A stretch of 64,000 nt of DNA, from NCBI GenBank assembly GCA_964487255.1, contig CAZAQV010000023.1:38252-102251 (forward strand). Reading direction: 5' to 3'. The notes under the pieces are model-generated. The model ran no database searches and had not been told where the DNA came from. It worked only from the letters and a program-made list of their open reading frames with translations. This document shows positions 8,871 to 17,284 of the stretch, piece after piece (the first letter of the stretch is position 1; each line of letters begins with the position of its first letter). This stretch comes from CAZAQV01 sp964487255. Lineage in GTDB: Bacteria; Myxococcota_A; Polyangia; Polyangiales; CAZAQV01. Both the position numbers and the translations under genes were made by a program.

Positions 8871-8897
8871 GACGGTCCTCATCTTTTCATCATATTG
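8871..8897. repeat. REP-type unit family A, copy 1
   Basis: GACGGTCCTCATCTTTTCATCATATTG, identical in 27 bases to 13735-13761 and 16924-16950. Here it lies immediately downstream of hipA, and the small membrane ORF found beside the other two copies is missing. The remainder of 8861-9012 contains no gene that I can support. Confidence 0.75.
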
Positions 8898-9012
8898 GGA
8901 CCGGACGAACTATGCGCACGCATTGCGTGGCTCTACTCGGGATGCGCATTCATTTCGCGAGGTGGCGATTGGTATTGTTGTTGCTTCGTAGTTGGCGTGA
9001 TTGGTGGCGCCG

Positions 9013-10518
9013 ATGCGAACGGAACTTACCCATGACCGTGCCGAGATCCTGCAGGTACAGCTGCCCGCGCGCGCAAACCTCTGGCTCATGGGCGGGGTCG
9101 TGCTGCTCGCTTTGGTTGGCTTACGCTTCAACCTCGGGATCCTCGGTTGGGTTGTCGCGGTCCCCTGGCTCGTCTATTTGCGTCGGACGCGTGGTCTAAG
9201 GAGCCGTGCGTCGGTCGTCGTTGGGCTGCTTCTCGGATACGTCCTCTCGATATCGAAGATCATCACACCACCGATTCCGTGGCTCTTGGTCTTCATGTAC
9301 GCCGTGCCCCTCGCGGCTGTGGCGAGCGTCGTGTACCTCGGGTTCGAGTCGCTTCGACGACAGCTCGGGGATCGATGGGGCATCGTGCTCTTTCCTTCGA
9401 TGATCGTGGGCTCCGAATGGATTATCGGCCACCTCACCGAGCTGGGCACCTGGGGCGCGCTCGGCTATTCGCAACTCGACAACCTCCCGTTCATGCAACT
9501 CGCGTCCATCGTCGGGCTCGGCGGCCTAAGCTTCGTCCTCGCCACAAGCTCCGCGCTCATCGCCGTCGTGATCGATCGCGGCGACCGCAAACGGTGGCTC
9601 GGGGCATGTGCCGGTTTTGCGCTTCTTGTAGTCGCGGCGCACCTCTACGGCGTGCTCCGGTTGTGGCGACCGGTCGCAGGGCCTGCGGTCGTGGTCGGTA
9701 TGGTCAGCAGCGACATCGGTCCGAGGCCGGATGGCACGCTTCCGTCTTCTGAGGAGCTCGCCAGGCTCAACGATGCGCTCTTCGCGCGAACGGTCTCGGC
9801 CGCCGCGCGTGGCGCAGAGCTCATCGTTTGGAACGAGGCGGCGACGCTGATCGAAGCCCCTGAAGAAGAGGGTTTCATCGCCCGCGGACAACGTATCGCC
9901 AGCGAGCTGGGCGTGGATGTCGTGCTCGCCTACGGCGTCCCGCTCGACGGCATGCAGCGCTGGGAGAACAAGTACGTCTGGCTCTCTCCAACGGGCGCGG
10001 TCGAGACGTACTACAAAAACCACCCCGTTCCGGGCGAAGGGTCGACGCCCGGGACCGCCAAAGTGCAAGTATTGCGCCGTCCTTATGGGAATGTCGCGGG
10101 CGCCATCTGCTACGACTTCGACTTTCCTGCGCTCGGTCGCGAGCACGGCGAAAATGGTGCCGGTCTCGTCGCCGTCCCGTCGAGCGATTGGCGCGGTATC
10201 GACATCGTTCACGCCGGCATGGCCAGCGTTCGCGGCATCGAAAACGGCTATTCGGTCGTGCGTCCGGCACGTTGGGCCACGAGCATGGCTTTTGATGCAT
10301 ACGGCGTCGCACGGGCTCGCGGGAGCTGGTTCGAAGGCCAGCGCCTGCTCATCGCCAGCGTTCCTGTGGCCAAGATCGACACCGTATACGGACATCTCGG
10401 AGACTTCGTTCCGCTGGCATCCGGACTTGTCGTCGCGCTTGGTCTGCTTCTGCTAATCGTGCGCAAGCGCCACCGTCACCCAGTCGCCCCAAGTCCGAGC
10501 CGCAGTGTCTTCTCCTAG
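9013..10518 (+). CDS. lnt: Apolipoprotein N-acyltransferase-like protein (Lnt, nitrilase fold)
   Basis: About 501 residues. Six or so N-terminal membrane helices (to about residue 220) lead into a periplasmic CN-hydrolase domain. The nitrilase triad is visible as Glu in VWNEAA (E275), Lys in YYKNHPVPGE (K335) and Cys in GAICYDFDFP (C366), which agrees with Lnt spacing, and one C-terminal helix follows (about 460-482). Lnt adds the third acyl chain to lipoproteins, fitting a genome so rich in lipoproteins. Canonical Lnt has WPE at the Glu block where this protein has WNE, so it may be a divergent paralogue. ATG 9013 is chosen; TTG 9001 and GTG 9004 are in frame. It stands alone, not in an operon with corC or ybeZ. 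Confidence 0.85.
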   Translation: MRTELTHDRAEILQVQLPARANLWLMGGVVLLALVGLRFNLGILGWVVAVPWLVYLRRTRGLRSRASVVVGLLLGYVLSISKIITPPIPWLLVFMYAVPLAAVASVVYLGFESLRRQLGDRWGIVLFPSMIVGSEWIIGHLTELGTWGALGYSQLDNLPFMQLASIVGLGGLSFVLATSSALIAVVIDRGDRKRWLGACAGFALLVVAAHLYGVLRLWRPVAGPAVVVGMVSSDIGPRPDGTLPSSEELARLNDALFARTVSAAARGAELIVWNEAATLIEAPEEEGFIARGQRIASELGVDVVLAYGVPLDGMQRWENKYVWLSPTGAVETYYKNHPVPGEGSTPGTAKVQVLRRPYGNVAGAICYDFDFPALGREHGENGAGLVAVPSSDWRGIDIVHAGMASVRGIENGYSVVRPARWATSMAFDAYGVARARGSWFEGQRLLIASVPVAKIDTVYGHLGDFVPLASGLVVALGLLLLIVRKRHRHPVAPSPSRSVFS

Positions 10519-10519
10519 G

Positions 10520-10595
10520 ATGATGCCGGGTACCGCAAGTTCCTCTCGCGCCTCAGTCGACCGCACTACGACTTCGTCACCTGCTCGGAGGATCC
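10520..10595 (+). pseudogene. Remnant of a SAM-dependent methyltransferase gene
   Basis: Right after the lnt stop the plus strand encodes DAGYRKFLSRLSRPHYDFVTCSE. This matches two separated blocks of the intact methyltransferase at 27755-28426, namely DAGYCKFLSRLSSP and RYDFITCSEV, with everything between them deleted. It therefore looks like a small internally deleted relic of a paralogous gene. It overlaps the 3' end of the SRPBCC gene on the other strand. Confidence 0.6.
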
Positions 10596-11005
10596 GCCTC
10601 AACGTAGTGTTTGAAGTTGTCTAGGATGGCCTGCCAGCCGTCCCGCTGCACGTCGATGGAGTTTTCTTCTTCAGCGTCGAATACTGTCGTCACTTGGGTC
10701 GAGTCACCCTGCGTTTCAAACTCCGTTCGCACTTTGCGTCCATCCGTCATCGTGTAGGTGAGTGCCTTAAGCTCCGAGACCTCATCGTAAACCGCTTCAA
10801 GGTCAAAACCGAAGCTCCCGTCCTTGGCCTCCATCCTTGCCGTGTACCGACCACCCGCGCGCAAGTCGTTTTCTGCATGCGGACAACACCAATCATCCGA
10901 TGCGAAGTTCCACTGTGTGATGTGGTCGGGCAAAGTCCAACACTGCCAGGTTCTTTCAAGAGGCGCATTCACTACAGCTGCGATGGTGATGGTGTTTTGG
11001 GTCAT
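10577..11005 (-). CDS. SRPBCC/AHSA1-family protein, copy 1
   Basis: 142 residues with the START/AHSA1-like pattern: ITIAAVVNAPLERTWQCWT at the N-terminus, HITQWNFASDDWCCP, then GGRYTARMEAKDG and a C-terminal helix (WQAILDNFKHYVE). The fold forms a hydrophobic cavity and is common in small proteins of unknown ligand. A close paralogue lies at 30840-31268 (roughly 80 percent identical by eye, same length), and some upstream sequence (GTTGTCAGCTCGAA) is shared too, so the pair arose by segment duplication. Function unknown. Confidence 0.88.
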   Translation of the reverse strand: MTQNTITIAAVVNAPLERTWQCWTLPDHITQWNFASDDWCCPHAENDLRAGGRYTARMEAKDGSFGFDLEAVYDEVSELKALTYTMTDGRKVRTEFETQGDSTQVTTVFDAEEENSIDVQRDGWQAILDNFKHYVEADPPSR

Positions 11006-11109
11006 CGTGCTCTCCTTTGCGCTGTCAACGATACGTGCGCTACGTCGGGTTGTCAGCTCGAAACGCTCACACGTCTGGTTTCAGTGGGCGGTAGAAGACG
11101 GGGGGCTCG

Positions 11110-11955
11110 CTACAGGGCTTCGCGGACGGTGTCTTCGAGCGGTGTTGTGGGTCTTCCGATAAGCCTTGCGAGCGTGCCACCCGAGTTGCGAAGCGAGCCA
11201 CGCCGAAGGCCCGTGTCGGCGTTGGCCAGTATTTTGGCGACGGGGGCTGGAAGCCCGAAGCCTTCGAGCGCCTTGGCATACTCCGCTTCGGATAGGTTTT
11301 GGTAGCGAACGGGTTTGCCGCCAACCTCGGCAATGATCGAGGCAATGTTCTCGAGCGAGTACCCGGTATCGCCCGCGAGTTCGTACGTCTTCGACGCGTG
11401 CCCTTCGCTCGTGAGCACCACCGCAGCCGCTTCGGCGTAGTCGTTGCGTGCTGCCGGTGTCACCACACCATCACCCGCCGCTCCAAGCAGCACGCCGTGC
11501 TCAAGTGTTGCGCCCAAGTTGCCGAGCCAGTTTTCGTGGTACCAGCCGTTGCGAAGGATCGTGTAGGGCAGGCCCGAAGCCTTGATGTAGTCTTCGGTTT
11601 GGATGTGCTCGCCTGAAATCAGCATCTCGGGGTCGGCATTGACAATGCTCGTGTAGACGAGGTGCTCGACGCCCTCCTTTTTTGCGGCATCGATGACGCG
11701 TTTGTGTTGCTCGAAGCGCTTACCGAACTCGTTGGCCGAGATGAGCAGTGCCCGTTGGATGCCCTGCAAAGCCGGCCCGATCGTCTCCGGCCGGTCGTAG
11801 TCGAGCTTTCGCACGTCGACGCCGGCATCGGCGAGGCGCTTGGCTTTGTCGGGTGAGCGCGCGCCTGCGACGACTTGCTCGGGCGAGATGCGCCTCAGAA
11901 GTTGTTGGATGACGAGATTGCCGAGGTGTCCGGTGGATCCGGTGACGATGATCAT
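11110..11955 (-). CDS. qorB: NmrA/QorB-type NAD(P)H:quinone oxidoreductase
   Basis: 281 residues, the length of E. coli QorB (YtfG). The N-terminal nucleotide-binding signature is MIIVTGSTGHLGN (GxxGxxG), followed by GARSPDKA at the end of strand two. The middle has VYTSIVNAD and ILRNGWYHENW; the C-terminal blocks ARNDYAEAAAVVL and YELAGDTGYSLENIA are typical of QorB. Such enzymes reduce quinones with NADPH in the cytoplasm. It is divergent from the zinc alcohol dehydrogenase at 12184, sharing a 228-base intergenic region. The HxlR-type regulator often adjacent to qorB is absent. The start ATG at 11955 begins directly with the Rossmann strand. Confidence 0.9.
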   Translation of the reverse strand: MIIVTGSTGHLGNLVIQQLLRRISPEQVVAGARSPDKAKRLADAGVDVRKLDYDRPETIGPALQGIQRALLISANEFGKRFEQHKRVIDAAKKEGVEHLVYTSIVNADPEMLISGEHIQTEDYIKASGLPYTILRNGWYHENWLGNLGATLEHGVLLGAAGDGVVTPAARNDYAEAAAVVLTSEGHASKTYELAGDTGYSLENIASIIAEVGGKPVRYQNLSEAEYAKALEGFGLPAPVAKILANADTGLRRGSLRNSGGTLARLIGRPTTPLEDTVREAL

Positions 11956-12183
11956 GAGGTCTCCTTGGGTTCGAGGAATTTCGTTTCACTAGGTTTATGG
12001 GGCAGCGCTCTACGGAAACAATGTCCGCCCGGACGTCTAGAGTTTGGTGTGGCGCAATGTCCCATGCGTGCGCCGCGCGCATAGCGCCGTCCGTCGTCTC
12101 GTGACCACTCGGTAACAGTGGAGGCATGTCCTTGGGCCGAGCCGCTATTCACGAACGCACCGATCTGGGCCAGGGTTAGAAGT

Positions 12184-13224
12184 ATGAAAGCAGCAATCTT
12201 TAACGGAGTAGAGGACATCCGCATCGAGACCGTGCCCGACCCGAAGATCGAGGCGCCGACCGACGCGATTGTTCGCATCACAAGAACAGCCGTTTGCGGA
12301 TCAGATCTTTGGTTCTACCGCGGGCAACAGGAGTACGAGCCAGGCGATCGAACGGGCCACGAGCCGATGGGCATCGTCGAAGAGGTGGGCGCAGAAGTAC
12401 ATCACGTTAAAAAGGGCGACCTTGTGCTCGCGCCCTTTGCGATCAGCGATGGCACGTGTGAGTTTTGCGAAGCGGGGATTCACACGTCGTGCAAGCACGG
12501 CGGGTTTTGGGCCGGCATTACGGATGGTGCCCAAGGTGAGTTCGTGCGCGCGCCCTTTGCGGATGGCACGTTGGTGCGTGTTCCCGAACATGTGCACGAC
12601 AACGACCGTATGCTCGATGCGCTGTTTCCGCTTACCGACGTGATGGGCACCGGCCATCATGCGGCGGTCCGCGCGGGCGTCGATTCCGGCTCGCACTGTG
12701 TGGTCGTGGGTGATGGCGCGGTCGGTCTTTGCGGCGTCCTGGCAGCGCGGCGCCTTGGTGCAGAGCGCATCATCGCCGTCGGTCACCACCAAGAAAGACT
12801 CGATGTTGCCAAGTCCTTTGGTGCGAGCGATGTGGTGACGAGTCGGGGTGCAGAGGCGGTTGCCGAAATCATGGAGCTGACGAAAGGCGGGCCGCGTCAC
12901 GTGCTCGAGTGTGTCGGCAACACGTCCTCCATGAAGCTCGCGATCGATGTCGTCCGTCCAGGCGGCAAGATTGGTTACGTCGGGGTGCCGCATGGGCCCG
13001 CGACCGACGGCCTCGACATCATGGGCCTCTTCTTTAAGAACGCGAGTCTCAGCGGTGGACCGGCTCCCGTGCGCGCCTACATGCACGAACTGATGGACGA
13101 CGTCATCGAAGGCACGCTTGACCCCTCGCCCGTATTCGACAAGCGCGTTGACCTCGACGGTATTCCCGAAGGCTACGCTGCGATGCACAAACGCGAGGCG
13201 CTGAAAGTCCTGGTCAAACTGTGA
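12184..13224 (+). CDS. Zinc-dependent alcohol dehydrogenase (MDR superfamily)
   Basis: 346 residues from ATG 12184 (MKAAIFNGVEDIRIE); an upstream in-frame GTG at 12118 adds a tail not seen in the family. Catalytic zinc site: Cys in AVCGSDLW and GHEPMG; structural-site segment CEFCEAGIHTSC; Rossmann motif VVVGDGAVGL. The SDGTCEFC context is seen in a subgroup with one non-Cys structural ligand. The substrate is not predictable. It is divergent from qorB, and the 11956-12183 gap should carry both promoters; I saw no clear operator in it. Confidence 0.9.
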   Translation: MKAAIFNGVEDIRIETVPDPKIEAPTDAIVRITRTAVCGSDLWFYRGQQEYEPGDRTGHEPMGIVEEVGAEVHHVKKGDLVLAPFAISDGTCEFCEAGIHTSCKHGGFWAGITDGAQGEFVRAPFADGTLVRVPEHVHDNDRMLDALFPLTDVMGTGHHAAVRAGVDSGSHCVVVGDGAVGLCGVLAARRLGAERIIAVGHHQERLDVAKSFGASDVVTSRGAEAVAEIMELTKGGPRHVLECVGNTSSMKLAIDVVRPGGKIGYVGVPHGPATDGLDIMGLFFKNASLSGGPAPVRAYMHELMDDVIEGTLDPSPVFDKRVDLDGIPEGYAAMHKREALKVLVKL

Positions 13225-13500
13225 TGGCGTAGCAGAGGCGAACAGAAGCGACGATGAGTTTCGGGCGCAGCGTGCCATGCACCGGCAATCCAACTCGCTG
13301 AAATCGCTGGGCTCGTGGAAGGAACCGCGACGAAAGTGCTCGGGCGACGCAACTACTCAGCTGGCTATGGTTCGTCGCCTTTCGTCGAAGCTACTCAGGC
13401 ATTCCGGAAACTTGGACGTACGGTGCATGGCACCCAATGCTTAGGCGCAGCCCTCCATCGCTGCGCAACACGGCACAGGGACGAGCTCTGCTACACTGAC
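13225..13500. repeat. Intergenic stretch with dispersed repeat D, copy 2
   Basis: No gene. Bases 13353-13440 repeat the first 97 bases of the window without the internal 11-base duplication. The flank at 13270-13281 (GTGCCATGCACC) and the end (GTGCATGGCACC) form an inverted pair around the unit. Confidence 0.65.
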
Positions 13501-13503
13501 CGC

Positions 13504-13731
13504 ATGCTTGGACGCTGGTTCTTCGGTGCTTCCGGTCGTTCTTGCCGCGGGCTGCGGAGACGACGATGGAGACGCACATGACGCCAGTCAGGATGCAACG
13601 GGGGACGTGGGCCGAAACGCCTGTGAATTCAACGACAGAGTTTATGAAGACGGCCAAGAGTTTTGCGGCGTCGATGGTTGCAACAGTTGCAAGTGCAACC
13701 CCGACATCGGTGTCTCGGGCGTGACCGGCTT
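13504..13731 (+). pseudogene. Lipoprotein gene remnant cut by a REP unit
   Basis: A start MLGRWFF in one frame joins, after a one-base shift near 13525, to SSVLPVVLAAGCGDDDGD in the next frame: a split lipoprotein signal with lipobox LAAGC. A Cys-rich segment follows (NACEFNDRVYEDGQEFC, then GVDGCNSCKCNPD) and the frame runs straight into the family A repeat at 13735. The gene thus has a frameshift in its leader and has lost its 3' end. The same unit occurs at other truncated lipoprotein genes in this window. Confidence 0.55.
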
Positions 13732-13734
13732 GGG

Positions 13735-13912
13735 GACGGTCCTCATCTTTTCATCATATTGCTCATGCTTGAAAAGAGAGGTGTGTTCAGGGCTCGTTGT
13801 GCGCGGGTGGGGTGAGGTTGGGCCAGGCGTTTTTACGTGTGGCGTAGGCCCAAGCGAAGGTGAGTGCGAGCGCGAGCACGGCCCCGATCACGAGTACGGC
13901 GAGCCACCGTTC
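13735..13912 (-). pseudogene. REP family A unit plus truncated small membrane ORF, copy 2
   Basis: Bases 13735-13761 are the 27-base family A unit. 13787-13912 (minus) encode the C-terminal 41 residues of the 71-residue membrane protein (ERWLAVLVIGAVLALALTF to PPAHNEP). The 5' half is missing: homology stops just before repeat C at 13927, which marks the breakpoint. Confidence 0.65.
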
Positions 13913-13926
13913 TACCACGACCGGGT

Positions 13927-14013
13927 GCCATGCACTTGGTGCTGAAGTGGTGGAAATCGTGGCGCGATTGCGCGAACTACACATGTTCGCATGGATCCTC
14001 CGACGCCCTGAAA
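13927..14013. repeat. Dispersed repeat C, copy 1
   Basis: 87 bases beginning GCCATGCACTTGGTGCTGAA and ending TCCGACGCCCTGAAA, repeated at 15395-15481 with only a few substitutions. One frame reads GAEVVEIVARLRELHMFAW and another HLVLKWWKSWRDCANYTC; neither is recognised. It could be a fragment of a mobile gene. Confidence 0.65.
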
Positions 14014-14132
14014 ATGTGTTTGTCGGCTATCCGCTGTGTGTTTCTCGGAACTTCGTCGGTTGGTGCATGGTACTGAGACATGGTACTGAGACAGACTTGG
14101 TACTGAAACAGACTCTGCGACCGAGCCTGGAA

Positions 14133-14579
14133 TTACATCAATGGTAGCAGCCGGATCCGCTGACGTGAGGCGTGGATCGTCAAGAGGACGCCAGCCGATA
14201 GTTCCTCCGCGTATCGGGCAAGCACTTTGAGCACAAGCGTGCCGTGGGTGACGACGCGCACATCTTGCTCTCGTAGCTGAATCACACTCGGTTTTTTGCG
14301 CCTGTCGAAGCGAGAATCGTGCAGAAGTCGAGGTCATGGGTGAATACGACAGCACCTTGTGCGGCGGCCCAAGCAAAAATCTCAGCATCGGTCGCGTTGG
14401 ATGCACCGACCTGCGACCAATGGGTCGGCGGCATACGAGAGTGCCTGCCGGATGTCTTCATGCTCGACATATGGGTGAGAGGCGACAATGTCGTCGAAAC
14501 TCTGTCCCGAGGCGACAAGCCCCACGAGCGTACCGACGGTGACGCGCATCCCTCGGATACACGGTTTTCCGCCCAGCAC
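14133..14579 (-). pseudogene. Collapsed DUF433 antitoxin / DUF5615 toxin pair
   Basis: The 5' portion (14579 to about 14429) encodes a DUF433 antitoxin core: LGGKPCIRGMRVTVGTLVGL, then QSFDDIVASHPYVEHEDIRQ. About 20 bases later, in another frame, DUF5615 PIN-like toxin sequence starts: GASNATDAEIFAWAAAQGA and VFTHDLDFCTILA. The toxin N-terminus is missing, so a deletion joined the two genes. A single missing A in a poly-A run at about 14292-14297 then shifts the frame; the corrected frame continues PSVIQLREQDVRVVTHGT to IRLLPLM and stops at 14133. The antitoxin 5' end is lost next to the family B repeat at 14623. Dead VapBC-like module. Confidence 0.7.
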
Positions 14580-14622
14580 CGCCGGAAGGCCCCCGCAGGC
14601 TGCCCGGAGTCAGGGCGAGTCA

Positions 14623-14716
14623 GGGGACGTTGTTCTTCATTTCGTCATTTTGACGGATGGGGCTGTCGGCAAACCTTTGATTGCGAAAAGAAGAAAAGAA
14701 GAGGATCGTCCCCGGG
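14623..14716. repeat. REP-type palindromic unit family B, copy 2
   Basis: A complete unit from GGGGACGTTGTTCTTCATTT through the centre GGATGGGGCTGTCGGC to GAGGATCGTCCCCGGG. It separates the antitoxin remnant from a further short minus-strand frame (about 14717-14790, VTNEPQDNVIDLAERRN) that may be the 5' end of another cut gene. Confidence 0.75.
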
Positions 14717-14802
14717 ATCCGCCGTCATGAGCGTCTTGTTCCGACGTTCGGCGAGATCAATCACGTTGTCCTGTGGCTCGTTGGTCACCGCTCCAAGTTA
14801 GC

Positions 14803-15372
14803 ATGGTTGGCTGGTATCCTGGGCTCGTGAAGCCTGGTTCCCTTGAACGGAGGGAGGGTGACTCCGATGACTTCCTCACCATCGTCGATACAGCGGTTGG
14901 CCTGCACCTTCGGCTAGAGCAGCCGCGTGAAGTGTATGTTGTTCGGATCGATAACTGGTTTGGGCAGAAGTGGCTCGGCTTCAAAGGAAAAGTGATGGGC
15001 ACGCTTGGAGTGAGCAACCGGAATGCGTTGGTTGTGCCACCGTTCGTACCGAATCGAGTAGAGCGCATCGACTATTGGCAGCGGGAGGAGGGCCAGTATC
15101 ATTCTGCCGCCCCGCTGAAAGAACTGCACCTGATGCAGGAGAGTGGTGAGAATCTATCCAGGAAGCTCTCCGACCTTTCAGTCAATGGGTCCTTCTTTTG
15201 GTACTCCGCAGCCTCCGAGAAGAATGGGCGAGGCTCAATCATGCACTATCGAGTCGTAGATCGTGAGTGCAAAGCTTGGTACGTCGAGTGTAGGAACGGG
15301 CCCAACGGTTGGGCTTTCAGCAAGTGCGTAGGCGTCGCTCCTGAGGAGGTCGATTTGTGGATCTCAAGCTAG
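14803..15372 (+). CDS. Hypothetical protein, 189 residues
   Basis: Starts at ATG 14803 (MVGWYPGLVKPG); the longer frame from 14773 has a less likely leader. It is soluble, mixed alpha/beta and Trp-rich, with no signal peptide or membrane segment. Segments such as REVYVVRIDNWFGQKWLGFKG and FFWYSAASEKNGRGSIMHYR look like regular protein sequence, but I do not recognise the family. It is an isolated gene between repeats B and C, so it could be part of a recently acquired accessory block. Confidence 0.6.
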   Translation: MVGWYPGLVKPGSLERREGDSDDFLTIVDTAVGLHLRLEQPREVYVVRIDNWFGQKWLGFKGKVMGTLGVSNRNALVVPPFVPNRVERIDYWQREEGQYHSAAPLKELHLMQESGENLSRKLSDLSVNGSFFWYSAASEKNGRGSIMHYRVVDRECKAWYVECRNGPNGWAFSKCVGVAPEEVDLWISS

Positions 15373-15394
15373 CGAAGCTAGCGTGCCATGGATT

Positions 15395-15601
15395 GCCATG
15401 CACTTGGTGCTGAAGTGGTGGAAATCATGGCGCGTCTGCGCGAACTACACATGTTCGCATGGATCCTCCGACGCCCTGAAAGAGCGGATGGCCGAAATGG
15501 AGCCCGTGCGACAGCGCGACGCCAGTTGGGTCACCGTCGGTGAAGAAAACCCGATCTCCTCGCTCCTTGCTTTGGCCCAGAGTGGGCTAGGGCGCTGGTA
15601 A
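15395..15601 (+). repeat. Dispersed repeat C, copy 2, with a short downstream frame
   Basis: Bases 15395-15481 repeat 13927-14013. The plus frame continues as ERMAEMEPVRQRDASWVTVG and stops at 15599-15601 (72 codons in total from 15383). The extension looks more protein-like than the repeat itself and might be the tail of a truncated gene. No function is assigned. Confidence 0.45.
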
Positions 15602-15618
15602 AGACTCCTTGACTAGCG

Positions 15619-15659
15619 TTCTTTGTTGGTAAAGAATTCGTTACTAATAGTCTAACGAA
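15619..15659. promoter_or_regulatory. Tandem palindromes upstream of fic (candidate operator)
   Basis: Two perfect inverted repeats lie end to end 23 bases before the fic start: TTCTTT-gttggt-AAAGAA (15619-15636) and TTCGTTA-ctaatagtc-TAACGAA (15637-15659). They sit in a local AT-rich patch where a promoter is expected. The Fic protein carries a C-terminal winged-helix domain, so autoregulation is a plausible use. Confidence 0.55.
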
Positions 15660-15681
15660 GAAAACTGTTCATGATTAGTAA

Positions 15682-16857
15682 ATGAAAGCAACAATCACAG
15701 GCACTTACGAGGTATCGCTGGCCGGCGGAGAGCAAGTGCAGGCCTTCGTTCCCGCTCCATTGCCCCCGCCAGAGGCGCATGCGATTCGTACCTCGCTCGA
15801 CGACAAGCTGCTTCGGGCCGAACACGCACTGATGCGACTCGGACTGGCCGGGCAAATGGTGCCGTCGCTCGATTGGTTCATCTATGCGTTTGTGCGCAAA
15901 GAGGCGGTGCTTTCTTCTCAAATCGAGGGGACCCAGGCGTCTCTTGCCGACTTGTTTGCTCATGAGGATCATGTCGACAGTGATGCCTCGGAGCACGCCG
16001 TGGAGGAAGTCTGCAACTATCTCGACGCGCTGACCTACGCTCGCGAAGAGCTTGCTGCGCCGGACGGCCTTCCGCTTTCGATGCGCCTACTCAACGAAAC
16101 ACACAAACGCTTGATGAAGGGCGCGCGGGGTCAGCATGCCAGTCCGGGGAACGTGCGCGCTTCGCAAAACTGGATCGGCGGAACACGTCCCGGCAATGCT
16201 GTGTACGTACCGCCGCCGCCGCAACGTCTTGGCGAACTTCTCTCGGCATTCGAGCACTACATTCACGACGAGGATGAATCGCTTCACCCGCTCGTCCGCG
16301 CTGGGCTCTTGCACGTACAGTTTGAATCGATTCATCCTTACCTCGACGGCAATGGGCGTATCGGTCGCTTGCTGATCACGCTGCTTTTGGAGCATTGGTC
16401 TGTTCTGCCGCAACCGCTTCTCTATCTAAGTCTGTATTTTAAACGCCACCGCGCGGAGTACTATCGATTGCTTGGCGCGGTTCGCACAGAAGGTGACTGG
16501 AAAGGTTGGCTCGCGTACTTCCTCGATGGTGTGGCAACGATCGCCCATGAAGCGGTTGCTTCCGCGACTCAGCTTTTTTCGATCGTGAACGAGGACCGCC
16601 AGCGGGCCGTCGACGGCGCAGGTGCTTCCGTCGCATCGGTGAGGCTTTTTGAGCGACTTCCGCAGCACCCGATTGTGACTGTCAACTCCGTGATCGATGC
16701 TTTGGGGGTGACCAAGCCGACGGCGGGCCGGGCGGTCGATGCCCTTGAAGCGGCGGGTATTTTGATGGAAACGACCGGAAAAAAACGCGACCGAGCCTGG
16801 GCCTATGAACGCTACTTGGCTGTGCTCCGTGAAGGGACCGAAGTCCAGGGCAGATGA
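15682..16857 (+). CDS. Fic-family protein with N-terminal inhibitory helix and C-terminal winged HTH
   Basis: 391 residues. The Fic_N region contains VLSSQIEGTQASL (about residues 75-87), matching the (S/T)xxxE(G/N) inhibitory motif, so this is an N-terminally autoinhibited (class II) Fic protein. The catalytic loop IHPYLDGNGRIGRLL (about 215-229) fits HPFx(D/E)GNGRxxR with Tyr in place of Phe. The C-terminal winged helix has DALGVTKPTAGRAVDALEAA (about 338-357). Fic enzymes transfer AMP to proteins; the target is unknown. ATG 15682 lies just after two palindromes, and no separate antitoxin gene is adjacent. Confidence 0.92.
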   Translation: MKATITGTYEVSLAGGEQVQAFVPAPLPPPEAHAIRTSLDDKLLRAEHALMRLGLAGQMVPSLDWFIYAFVRKEAVLSSQIEGTQASLADLFAHEDHVDSDASEHAVEEVCNYLDALTYAREELAAPDGLPLSMRLLNETHKRLMKGARGQHASPGNVRASQNWIGGTRPGNAVYVPPPPQRLGELLSAFEHYIHDEDESLHPLVRAGLLHVQFESIHPYLDGNGRIGRLLITLLLEHWSVLPQPLLYLSLYFKRHRAEYYRLLGAVRTEGDWKGWLAYFLDGVATIAHEAVASATQLFSIVNEDRQRAVDGAGASVASVRLFERLPQHPIVTVNSVIDALGVTKPTAGRAVDALEAAGILMETTGKKRDRAWAYERYLAVLREGTEVQGR

Positions 16858-16923
16858 AATGACCACGACACACGATATTGTTCAAAAGCTTTGGCGCCTT
16901 TGCGATGTGCTTCGCGGTTTGGG

Positions 16924-16950
16924 GACGGTCCTCATCTTTTCATCATATTG
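16924..16950. repeat. REP-type unit family A, copy 3
   Basis: 27 bases identical to 8871-8897 and 13735-13761, followed by GCTCATGCTTGAAAAG and then the small membrane ORF in the opposite orientation, as at copy 2. Together 16920-17191 represent the most complete form of this A-repeat/ORF unit in the window. Confidence 0.8.
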
Positions 16951-16975
16951 CTCATGCTTGAAAAGAAAGGTGTGT

Positions 16976-17191
16976 TCAGGGCTCGTTGTGTGCGGGTGGG
17001 GTGAGGCCGGGCCAGGCGTTTTTACGTGTGGCGTAGGCCCAAGCGAAGGCGAGTGCGAGCGCGAGCGCGGCCCCGATCACGAGCACGGCGAGCCACCGTC
17101 CCGTGCGTCCAGAGGTTGGCAGAGAAACGGCGTCTTCGTGCTCATCACTGCGAGGCGGTTCGCGAATGCCGGAGTCCCTCACGCTGCTCAT
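16976..17191 (-). CDS. 71-residue single-pass membrane protein, dispersed family copy 2 (intact)
   Basis: The same length and layout as 963-1178: hydrophilic N-terminus (MSSVRDSGIREPPRSDEHED), one membrane helix and a tail ending PPAHNEP. The six residue differences (D8G, T15S, N18H, E31G, V42A, D62G) are conservative in character, but the synonymous fraction is low. It lies next to family A repeat sequence, in line with being carried by that element. Confidence 0.5.
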   Translation of the reverse strand: MSSVRDSGIREPPRSDEHEDAVSLPTSGRTGRWLAVLVIGAALALALAFAWAYATRKNAWPGLTPPAHNEP

Positions 17192-17284
17192 TCAAGCACC
17201 TTCTTTCAAGCAGAGTTGTGCCGCCCGACGCAGACTCCTAGTATGGGCGACTGTAACGTTCGCTAGAATGTGAGGGAAATAGAT

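Noticed and set aside
9526..10395. 289-codon minus-strand frame across the Lnt-like gene
   Set aside because: Arg/Asp-rich shadow; the plus strand has the full nitrilase triad.
12301..13293. 330-codon minus-strand frame across the alcohol dehydrogenase
   Set aside because: Shadow of a well-supported gene; no domain recognised.
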